Source: Acinetobacter courvalinii (GTDB lineage Bacteria; Pseudomonadota; Gammaproteobacteria; Pseudomonadales; Moraxellaceae). Taken from it: a stretch of DNA of 64,000 bases. Positions 27,992 to 35,130 of this stretch are shown here, piece after piece. The stretch spans positions 388,739 through 452,738 of the forward strand of contig NZ_BMDA01000001.1 in the NCBI RefSeq assembly GCF_014635545.1. The letters are read 5' to 3'. Made by a program: the position numbers and the translations under genes. Position 1 is the first letter of the stretch. Every line of letters starts with the position of its first letter. The notes under the pieces are model-generated. The model was not told the origin of the DNA. It did no database searches and saw nothing but the letters and a program-made list of their open reading frames with translations.

Positions 27992-28020
27992 ATTACATAA
28001 TGTCATTGATGTAGTGTAAT
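27992..28020. promoter_or_regulatory. 29-bp dyad, site C, upstream of the FadL-type gene
   Basis: ATTACATAATGTCATTGATG then TAGTGTAAT has matching ends (ATTACA / TGTAAT) and a central TCATTGA. It lies about 120 bp upstream of the start at 28142. It is the most symmetric of the three sites. Confidence 0.62.
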
Positions 28021-28141
28021 TGTTGGAATAGCATGTATTTTGATCAATTGTGATCGGTTAATGAGTCTTATATAAAACGTAGTCCTATATAAGACTATTA
28101 AGAAAAAAATAGCTTAAAACAGAATTTTTTAGGAATTAAAA

Positions 28142-29488
28142 ATGGAAAAAGTTATATACAAGGACGTGGACTTATCAAAATTCTATTCAACTATTAATGC
28201 AATACGAACTCAAAAGTTGAATATTGCGATTTTAAATTTTGACTCAACTAAGCAGTATTTAAAACTGTTTATTTTGCTTGCGTCTTGTTTTAGTAGTGAT
28301 AGTTATGCTTCAGCCTTAGAGCAATCAGGACAATCAATACTTCCTTTTTTAGAAAATGGAAATTACGCAGAAATGAATATATTTGCTGTAGATTCATCTG
28401 TTGCTGGCATTGTAAGGGATCGTGCTGACTTAGTTCGTAATAATCAAAAAAGGAATACTGGAAATATTGCTGAAAATACTCAATTTTATACGGCAGCAAT
28501 AAAGTTTCAGCTCACAGATAAACTGAGTTTTGGAATGCTATATGATCAGCCTTTTTCAGCAAAAATTACTTATCCTTTACGTTCTAATAATAGCTACTCA
28601 GATAATGACTCTAGTAAGCAAGGTACTTCTGTAAAAGTGGATACACAGAACCTAAGTTTAGTATTGGGATACTCACCGATTAAAAATTTTCAAATTTATG
28701 GAGGCCCTGTTTATCAAGAAGTCAAAGGCAAGGTGAGTTTAAGAGGTAATGCTTATACGGAAGTTTTTAATGGTTACGAGGCTGATTTTAAAAAAAAAGC
28801 GGAGGTTGGTTGGATCACTGGATTAAATTACCAAATTCCAGAAATTGCTTTAAGGGCAGCTATTACTTACCGTTCAAAAATCACATACGATTTACGCGTT
28901 GATGAAAATATTTCCGGCCAACCTCTAGAACTCGTAACATCTGCAAAAACTAGGTTAGAGACACCCCAATCAATTAATATTGATTTTCAAACAGGTGTTG
29001 CTGAAAAGACAATTGCATATACAAATTTAAGATGGGTTAACTGGAAAAATTTTGAATCAAGGCCTACGCAATTTGGTGCACTTTCCGAGATTTTATTGAA
29101 GGAGGCAACAGCTGGAGAATATACAAAAGGTTTTAAGCTCGACTCTTATCAAAAAGACCAATATAGTGCCACTATAGGGATAGGTCACCAATTTACAGAT
29201 TGTTGGAGTGCATCAACGGAGATTGGTTGGGACTCTGGTACAGGAAATCCGACTTCAACTTTAGGGCCTATAAAGGGATCTTGGTCTTTGGGATTGGGAG
29301 CTCAGTTTAATCCTGAAAAAAACTATTTCATTGCGGGTGGAGTTAAATATTATTGGCTTGGCGATGCTCGTACAGAAGATGGAACCTATTACTTGCCTAT
29401 TGATGGTATTAAGCAATTTGCAGAGCAAGCTGATTTTAAAAATAATCATGCGATTGCTTATGGTTTGAAAATTGGTTATCGATTTTAA
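28142..29488 (+). CDS. FadL/TodX-type outer-membrane transporter 2
   Basis: This paralogue of the 19749 product has the same mature start (ALEQSGQSILPFLENGN) and the same barrel strands to the C-terminal GYRF. The initiation site is well supported (AGGAA before ATG), yet the first 38 residues precede the hydrophobic core of the signal peptide (about 39-50, cleavage near Ala58), giving an unusually long polar leader. It follows TetR-type dyad site C. It most likely imports the hydrophobic substrate of the monooxygenase operon. Confidence 0.87.
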   Translation: MEKVIYKDVDLSKFYSTINAIRTQKLNIAILNFDSTKQYLKLFILLASCFSSDSYASALEQSGQSILPFLENGNYAEMNIFAVDSSVAGIVRDRADLVRNNQKRNTGNIAENTQFYTAAIKFQLTDKLSFGMLYDQPFSAKITYPLRSNNSYSDNDSSKQGTSVKVDTQNLSLVLGYSPIKNFQIYGGPVYQEVKGKVSLRGNAYTEVFNGYEADFKKKAEVGWITGLNYQIPEIALRAAITYRSKITYDLRVDENISGQPLELVTSAKTRLETPQSINIDFQTGVAEKTIAYTNLRWVNWKNFESRPTQFGALSEILLKEATAGEYTKGFKLDSYQKDQYSATIGIGHQFTDCWSASTEIGWDSGTGNPTSTLGPIKGSWSLGLGAQFNPEKNYFIAGGVKYYWLGDARTEDGTYYLPIDGIKQFAEQADFKNNHAIAYGLKIGYRF

Positions 29489-29645
29489 TTAATTTGGGCT
29501 ATTCCATACTTTTTGAGTTATGGCTTATATCTCTTCAGGGACGTACTCAAACTTGGATAAAAAGTAAAGATGAATTAAGCATAGAAACTATTAGTTCTAC
29601 TACAAAGACTTAGTAAAGTGTAAATAAAAGGTAAGGAATGAATTA

Positions 29646-30683
29646 GTGGCCGTTAGAATTAGGGGAATTAAGAGACCTAAATTACCTGGTACTTTTGTCA
29701 ATCTCTTAGTGGATGTACTACACAAAAGAGGTATTTCTTCTGAGCAGCTATTTGCTGGAATTGGTATTTCCATTCAAAATTTAGAATTACCATTTTGGTA
29801 TATCGATCTCCATCTCTTCAATGTTTTATTAGAGAAGGCGGTCTCACTGTCAAGAGATCCGGCTATTAGTCTGATTTTAGCTAAAGAAGTTAAAGTATCT
29901 TGCTATGGTCATATTGGTGTTGCTGCTAAAGCATCTGAAAATTTAGGTGAGGCTATATGTGTTCTAGAGCAGTACATAAGTCTGTATTGTACGGTGTTTA
30001 ACCCTCAACTAATAATTGATAAAGAAAAAGCATATTTATACATCAAACAACCATCACAAGACTTAGATTTTAATCATCATTTGAATATGTTTTTAGTTTT
30101 TGGTTTTGCATACATTTTAGAAAGTCTTGTGCAACGAAGATTAAATATTAAATTGGAATTTAAAGAACCATATCCTTCATTTCATGAAAACCTTAAAGTT
30201 AAAACTCATATGACTTATGAATTCAACAGAAAAGTAAACGGACTTTCTTTTAAAACTGAATTTTTGAAGTTGCCTCTTAATTCAGCTGATAAAACAATTG
30301 CTCGTTTAGCTCGTTCCCTTTGCGAAAGTCATATAAAAAATAATACTTTTTACAGGAAAGGAGGGGATGAAATTACAAATGCTGTAAAAGAATCACTTTA
30401 TGATGAGATGGATGGGTTCTTATCATTCAAAGAGGTTGCCAAAAAGATTCATATTTCAGAAAGAACATTACAGCGGCAACTTTCAGCTGAGAACACCACA
30501 TTTAATAAACTACTTGCAGAAGTAAAACAGACAAAAGCTGAGTATTGGCTGAAGCAAAAAAATATTGCGATCAATGAAGTTGCATACAGATTAGGTTATG
30601 CAGATCTGTCCCATTTTTCTAGAGCATTTAAGAAATGGACTAATGTAACACCAAAATTTTATAGAGTTCAGCAAGCATGTTAA
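29646..30683 (+). CDS. AraC-family activator (OruR/ArgR-like domain)
   Basis: This 345-residue regulator has an N-terminal Arabinose_bd-type effector domain, with the family core SVKVSCYGHIGVAAKASENL at about 77-100, and a C-terminal AraC HTH pair. The first HTH is about LSFKEVAKKIHISERTLQRQ (259-278) and the second is INEVAYRLGYADLSHFSRAF (about 308-327). It starts with GTG preceded by AAGGAA. It reads in the same direction as the porin gene and probably activates part of the catabolic cluster. Confidence 0.9.
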   Translation: MAVRIRGIKRPKLPGTFVNLLVDVLHKRGISSEQLFAGIGISIQNLELPFWYIDLHLFNVLLEKAVSLSRDPAISLILAKEVKVSCYGHIGVAAKASENLGEAICVLEQYISLYCTVFNPQLIIDKEKAYLYIKQPSQDLDFNHHLNMFLVFGFAYILESLVQRRLNIKLEFKEPYPSFHENLKVKTHMTYEFNRKVNGLSFKTEFLKLPLNSADKTIARLARSLCESHIKNNTFYRKGGDEITNAVKESLYDEMDGFLSFKEVAKKIHISERTLQRQLSAENTTFNKLLAEVKQTKAEYWLKQKNIAINEVAYRLGYADLSHFSRAFKKWTNVTPKFYRVQQAC

Positions 30684-30693
30684 TTGTTAATAG

Positions 30694-30756
30694 GCATTAG
30701 ATCATGTTGCACGACAGAGTTGTGGTAATAAGCTTTGGGGTGAAGTACTAAGGGGG
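30694..30756 (+). pseudogene. tail fragment 5 of the phage/ICE-type gene
   Basis: Ten bases after the AraC stop the + strand reads ALDHVARQSCGNKLWGE, matching ALDYVARQGYGNANFEE of the 13.4-kb remnant. It is short, but the run LDHVARQ is convincing. It is in the same orientation as the other fragments, so the catabolic cluster is bounded by direct repeats of this relic. Confidence 0.6.
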
Positions 30757-30863
30757 TTTATAAAAGTTATAAAATACTGTTTCCGAATCAAACAAATATT
30801 CTTCTACAGACTTTTTATAAAACTGGTATATAGGCTTAATATTTAAAAAATTTGATAAAGATG

Positions 30864-30884
30864 ACCCACCAAATTATGGTGGGT
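30864..30884 (-). terminator. terminator of the TIR/ImmA-IrrE module
   Basis: ACCCACCA and TGGTGGGT form an 8-bp stem around five bases; on the minus strand it is followed by a T-rich tract. It lies 29 nt beyond the stop at 30913. Confidence 0.65.
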
Positions 30885-30912
30885 GGGAAATACTTACTCA
30901 CTTGGACTCATA

Positions 30913-31404
30913 TTAAATACGTCTATCGTTTTCGATAGGAGTATCAAAAGGGCTTTCAATATTTTTACGTTCTTCGACATCCTCTGTGAAATCTAAAGGA
31001 ATTTGAATTGGAGCTTCAGTTGGGTTGATATTATTCCAATGCTCAGCATCCAAATCTAATTGGAGCGTATCACCTATGATTTGATTACGTCGCGTAATGA
31101 GGGATTTATGCATTTGACTTCTAGACGCTTGATCAATATCTACCCATAATGTTTGCTGAGAACCCATAGATACAGCATGATTGACTCGATAAGGCCTATT
31201 AGTAGTTTTATCTTTTTTAGTTTCTTCACGTGCAGCTATTGCGAATTTTTTTGCTAATAAATCTAAAGGGTCTTGTGGAGTAGGTAACTCCATTTTTAAC
31301 TCTTTAGCAGCAAATTCCGCTACCTCACGCATTGATATCTCATTTTTTCCCGTCCTATGTCGGTAAAGTGAAATGATTTTTTGTAGATCTCTGGTTCTAG
31401 CCAT
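30913..31404 (-). CDS. hypothetical partner of the ImmA/IrrE protein, 163 aa
   Basis: I do not recognise a domain. The N-terminus is helical and basic (ARTRDLQKIISLYRHRTGK), and the middle holds a region compatible with DNA or protein binding (NRPYRVNHAVSMGS). The tail is acidic. It starts 30 nt after the ImmA/IrrE gene on the same strand and shares its terminator, so the two form one transcript. A tight pairing with the protease suggests a partner or substrate. Confidence 0.6.
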   Translation of the reverse strand: MARTRDLQKIISLYRHRTGKNEISMREVAEFAAKELKMELPTPQDPLDLLAKKFAIAAREETKKDKTTNRPYRVNHAVSMGSQQTLWVDIDQASRSQMHKSLITRRNQIIGDTLQLDLDAEHWNNINPTEAPIQIPLDFTEDVEERKNIESPFDTPIENDRRI

Positions 31405-31434
31405 ATATTATCCTCTGGTAGTGAAATTTATTGA

Positions 31435-32559
31435 TTAATCTAAAGGGTAAACATCCCCCCAGCCATCGACGGCAGCATTAGGTATGATGATTTCTCTTAT
31501 TGGCAATAAATGTTTTCTGAATAGATTGTATTTCTTTGTGTGGTGTTGTAATTGACCTGCGATTAAACCAGGATGAACTTTTAGTGTGTTTGCAAAGCCC
31601 CGAATGTCTAAGTCTGAGAAAAAGGGAGCTTTTCTGGCAATAAAGCTATCCATTTTTTTTCTAGGAATACTAAAATTTAAAGATGCGTTGTTAGCAATAC
31701 TTTCTTCTTCATCTACGCTTTCTAGGTCAATATCAATATCAATTTTAGGTACTAATTTGCCATGGCCTTGTATTACGTGTTCAAGTTCATGTCGTAGAAC
31801 AAACCAAAAATTGTCAATTCGATCGAATCTTAAAGACATTCCTATAACAGGGGAGTTCTCGTTTAACCATAAACAAACACCATCCATTTTACTTGATTTC
31901 AAAGCTTCTACAATTACAAAGCGGATACCTGCTTCAGCAAGAATCCGTGGAACTTTTCTAATCTCATCTACTGAAAATAATAACAACTTTAATTGCTCTT
32001 CAGCATTTTTTGCTTTTTGTATAGAAAATTGTGGAACTAACAATTCAGAAGCTATTGATTTAACTCTATTTACCCAAGCTAATTGTGTTTCAGATGCTAT
32101 CTCAGAAGCATTTGATTTTTTTGCTGAATGGGCTACGTAGGTAATTTCATCTAAATTTTCAACATTAAAAAATTTTAATAATTCACTTTCAATTTTGGGA
32201 AAGTCTTTTTTATTCTCGACATTTAGCCAGCCTCTATTAATCATTTCGGCGATTGGTAGATTACCAAATAACTTAGCTCTTGCTTCTCTGCTGGGATCAG
32301 GTAAAGCTCTGATTCGTGCTTTTGCTAGATCAAAGTCAATCTGAAGTTTTAGGAAGTCTTCAGCAGGGACTGAGAAAATATCCTCAAGAACTAAAGCTAA
32401 TTCAGCATTAACTGGTTTTTTATCTTGTATAAGACGATTAACGCCAGATTCATCTATTTGCAGAATTCCAGACAAAACTCGGCCATTCCAGCCTCTTTCA
32501 TTAATTAGAGCTGAAATTAATTGTCCTGGGGTCCGATAATTTTCTAGATTAAGTTTCAT
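31435..32559 (-). CDS. HTH plus ImmA/IrrE-type zinc protease
   Basis: Two parts are visible. The N-terminal part (about 1-70) is an XRE/HigA-like HTH (GQLISALINERGWNGRVLSG). The C-terminal part holds the zinc motif HELEHVIQGH; His257, Glu258 and His261 count from this start. ImmA/IrrE proteases cleave repressors in response to a signal and so switch phages, integrative elements or toxin systems. ATG at 32559 was chosen over an upstream TTG at 32595. Normal length for an HTH-fused member (374 aa). It lies between the TIR gene and the unknown 163-aa gene. Confidence 0.88.
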   Translation of the reverse strand: MKLNLENYRTPGQLISALINERGWNGRVLSGILQIDESGVNRLIQDKKPVNAELALVLEDIFSVPAEDFLKLQIDFDLAKARIRALPDPSREARAKLFGNLPIAEMINRGWLNVENKKDFPKIESELLKFFNVENLDEITYVAHSAKKSNASEIASETQLAWVNRVKSIASELLVPQFSIQKAKNAEEQLKLLLFSVDEIRKVPRILAEAGIRFVIVEALKSSKMDGVCLWLNENSPVIGMSLRFDRIDNFWFVLRHELEHVIQGHGKLVPKIDIDIDLESVDEEESIANNASLNFSIPRKKMDSFIARKAPFFSDLDIRGFANTLKVHPGLIAGQLQHHTKKYNLFRKHLLPIREIIIPNAAVDGWGDVYPLD

Positions 32560-32579
32560 ACAATTCAGGATATTTGAGT

Positions 32580-32618
32580 TTGCGCAATTTCGCAAGTTTA
32601 TATTGGTTCTTTTGCGAA
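32580..32618. promoter_or_regulatory. TTGCG/CGCAA half-sites upstream of the HTH protease gene
   Basis: TTGCGCAA (32580), TTCGCAA (32589) and TTGCGAA (32612) form overlapping inverted half-sites just upstream of the ATG at 32559. The HTH domain of the protease is a natural candidate to bind them. No biochemical support is available. Confidence 0.4.
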
Positions 32619-32704
32619 GGGTAGTAAAAATTAAATTTTCTCTAAGAAACCACTGGGGATTAGTATTCTTTCTAACTCCCAGTCATTTTTAATTCTTATA
32701 ATGC

Positions 32705-33580
32705 TTATTTCATTAATATAACATCAGCTAATTGATGGGCTATTTCTTCAATACTGTTCACAGAAGTATTTAGTGCTACTTTATCGGCCAGATTAGGGCT
32801 GTACTCTAAAACATCATTTTTAGTAACTTTATGCCAGATTGGCAAAATCATTTTATGCCCATTCATTTCACGAGCTACCAATGCATCAAGTTCATAGTTT
32901 GTCCAGTCTTTCTTTATAAAGTCTGTTGAAAGGACTACGGTACCGTATTTGGAGTTTCGAAGACCACTATCAATTTTTCTACGTAGGCTGTCTCCAACTT
33001 TTAAAGTGAACTCGTCATACCAAACTTTTATTCCTAGATGTTGTAATGTCTCAGCTAGGGGCCTGACGAAATCTTCTTTATCTTCTGAAGCGTGTGAAAT
33101 AAACAAATCATATTCTGGCTCAACCTCAGATGCTTTATCAATTGATGACACAGAAACATTGGTAATAAATTGAGTTGAAGCTTTAAGACCATCAATTTCG
33201 CGTTTTAATTTCTTTTGATGTTCAATTTCAACTTTTTGCTGCTTTTTAGATAAAGCATCTAATTTTTTTCTTTCAAGAACTTCAGCTTTTATAAGATTCT
33301 GTTTCTCTTTCAAAAGTTTGTTATCAATATCAGTTTTCTTTTTTTGTAATTCTGAAAGTTTCGATTGTATACGAGCATTTTCTTGTTCTTTTCTATTAAT
33401 TTCAGATAGCTTTGATTTGAGGGTGCTAGGACTAGTAGTTTTACCTATAGAATTTTGAATTTGTAAAATTTTGGAAGTGCCATCAGCTGCCTTCTTCTGT
33501 TCTAAGCTCATTCGATGAGTAATATCAGCTAACTCTTTGTTTAGTCTAGTTATGGTGCTGCTAATAGTTTGTATTGACAT
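32705..33580 (-). CDS. coiled-coil plus TIR-domain protein
   Basis: Residues 1-135 are a long charged coiled coil (heptad-like Leu/Ile spacing), and residues about 156-290 are a TIR domain. The first strand EYDLFISHASEDKEDFV, the alpha-helix GIKVWYDEFTLKVGDSL and the C-helix segment DWTNYELDALVARE are intact. Glu230 is at the place of the catalytic Glu of TIR NAD-cleaving enzymes. This is the layout of bacterial TIR effectors: the coiled coil oligomerises and the TIR depletes NAD. It is next to an HTH-ImmA/IrrE protease gene and an integrase relic. Confidence 0.9.
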   Translation of the reverse strand: MSIQTISSTITRLNKELADITHRMSLEQKKAADGTSKILQIQNSIGKTTSPSTLKSKLSEINRKEQENARIQSKLSELQKKKTDIDNKLLKEKQNLIKAEVLERKKLDALSKKQQKVEIEHQKKLKREIDGLKASTQFITNVSVSSIDKASEVEPEYDLFISHASEDKEDFVRPLAETLQHLGIKVWYDEFTLKVGDSLRRKIDSGLRNSKYGTVVLSTDFIKKDWTNYELDALVAREMNGHKMILPIWHKVTKNDVLEYSPNLADKVALNTSVNSIEEIAHQLADVILMK

Positions 33581-33661
33581 GTTCTCTCTACTATAAATAT
33601 TTTAAAAGATAAGATTATTATTTGAGCTTATTAAATACAAGTCTTACGTAGTGCATCATTT

Positions 33662-33885
33662 TCAAGGTAAACAACAATATCCAGCCCAATCAGCCATTAG
33701 CCTTTTACGTTTTTCAAGATATGCTCCACGTAAGTATGCTGCTTCTACTTCATCGGGGACCTTATGAGCAAGTACATGTTTGCATATTTCACGAGGGTAA
33801 TCTGTTTTATGGGCTGACTAATCACGGAATATAGAACGAAAACCATGTGTAGTAAACACTCGATTCTGTTTCGGTTCAATTTAGC
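33662..33885 (-). pseudogene. C-terminal relic of a P4-type tyrosine integrase
   Basis: The minus strand reads RVFTTHGFRSIFRD, a stop where Trp is expected, then SAHKTDYPREICKHVLAHK and VPDEVEAAYLRGAYLEKRKR, and LMADWAGYC. This is the end of a P4-type integrase, including the HGFR motif; the catalytic Tyr region is replaced by the in-frame YLRG/AAYLRG segment of the family. The N-terminal half is gone. It marks the edge of an integrated island. Confidence 0.85.
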
Positions 33886-34180
33886 CTAAGTAGTTCTATT
33901 AGAAATATTTTACGGCAAGTGATGATTGTTGGAATGCAATCAACAAGTAGATGAATTAAATAATTTTTCATAACTGAGCACAAAAATTATTGGTTGATTT
34001 TTTTATAGTAAAAATAGCAGTAAAAAATTAAATTTAAATATTTTTACTATTATTAATCAATTATTTGAGTTTTTAATTTTACTGTCACCGCTCATTCGAA
34101 CTGAAAATTTAAATACACAAATTGTAAATTTTTCTTAAGTGTACCTTTGTGTATACCTTTTTCAATAAATTATAAAAAAG

Positions 34181-34261
34181 TTATTTAATATCAAATATGA
34201 AATACTGATGCATCATAGGTGTATGAGAATCTAGGTCAGCCATGATTTCAGCGCTGTTCAT
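34181..34261 (-). pseudogene. mutS: 5' stub of mutS with its promoter region
   Basis: The minus strand starts MNSAEIMADLDSHTPMMHQYF and then departs from MutS and reaches a stop five codons later. HTPMM.QY is the conserved MutS N-terminus. An AAGGATTT ribosome site precedes the ATG and a non-coding promoter-like stretch lies to its right. The rest of mutS is not in the window. Together with the integrase relic 300 nt away this suggests an attachment site inside mutS. The stop and length make it non-functional. Confidence 0.75.
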
Positions 34262-34518
34262 TCGTTTTAAATCCTTGAAACTTAAAAATTAGTTAAATCT
34301 GTTCTGGATGGTGAGCGTGATCATTCATCCTCATTATTCTGTGCAAATCTGACCGAATTGCTTAAAAAAGTATAGCTTTTTTATGTCACATGACGTTAAA
34401 CGCAATGAGGTGAGATTGAATGTGCACACAGCTCATCTTAACAAATCCATCGAAATTCACAAAAAGGATTGCCAAGCGGAATGCAGAAATAAGCAGCAAA
34501 AGAAAATTACTTTACTCA

Positions 34519-34908
34519 CTATTTCTGAAGATATTTTTCCTGGACGATTGTCATCAGTTTATTCATGTCTTTCGTAGCCTTTTTACCTTCCACGAATTTT
34601 CCAGCGATAAATAATTTTTTTATTTCGTTTATTTCCGTGAGTAATTTACCCATGACATCCTGATATTCAATAACCTTTGGATCATTTTCCTGTAATTGAT
34701 TTAAAGGAGCTGGCAAAAACTCCATCAGATCAAGTATGGCATTGTTCATCTTAAATAAAGAGTCTAATGCCTGATATTTGTCTTTAGATGCTTGGAAGTC
34801 TTTATAGTGAACTTCTAAATTTTGCACGGTATAGATTCTGTCGGAAGTTTCTGCAAGACAAGACGTACTCAGTATTATTGATAAAATGAATCCAATAAGA
34901 ATTTTCAT
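34519..34908 (-). CDS. periplasmic cytochrome-b562-like four-helix protein
   Basis: The signal peptide (cleavage after SCLA, about residue 19) directs this 129-residue protein to the periplasm. The remaining helices match the cytochrome b562 fold: LPAPLNQL, then VIEYQDVMGKLLTEINEIKK and FVEGKKATKDMNKL. At the C-terminal ligand position, where cytochrome b562 has His in YHQKY, the sequence reads VQEKY, and no N-terminal ligand Met is evident, so it probably does not bind heme. It may be a CpxP-like or a small stress protein. It is alone between the mutS stub and a decayed fragment. Confidence 0.65.
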   Translation of the reverse strand: MKILIGFILSIILSTSCLAETSDRIYTVQNLEVHYKDFQASKDKYQALDSLFKMNNAILDLMEFLPAPLNQLQENDPKVIEYQDVMGKLLTEINEIKKLFIAGKFVEGKKATKDMNKLMTIVQEKYLQK

Positions 34909-34959
34909 TTAATTTGCTCTTTATAAAACAACATGTCCAATAGAGGAGGCTCCTCCACA

Positions 34960-35040
34960 TGGAAATTGAAGTATCTCAAAAATAATAACATCAACTTGCT
35001 GGACGCGATTAGTTTCGCCAAGCAGATTGTAGAGGGGGAT
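34960..35040 (+). pseudogene. short fragment 6 of the phage/ICE-type gene
   Basis: The + strand reads INLLDAISFAKQIVE, aligning with INLQEAITSAKQIDE of the 13.4-kb remnant. The rest of the frame does not match well. It lies just upstream of kdpA and has the same orientation as the other fragments. The match is shorter and weaker than the others. Confidence 0.5.
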
Positions 35041-35130
35041 TTTTATTTACGCAAAATTTACGAGTTCGGCTTTATTCAATATAGAGAATTTACGCCTTCA
35101 ATTTCCATACTAAAGCTGACCTATTATTAA

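Noticed and set aside
34383-34614. Open frames of about 64 codons on the + strand upstream of and over the b562-like gene
   Set aside because: They overlap the better supported minus-strand gene and the mutS promoter region, lack start signals and look random in composition.
5640-35040. The tail fragments as integron attC sites or IS ends
   Set aside because: They encode recognisable protein segments in one reading frame pattern and show no attC-like palindrome, terminal inverted repeats or target duplications that I can see.
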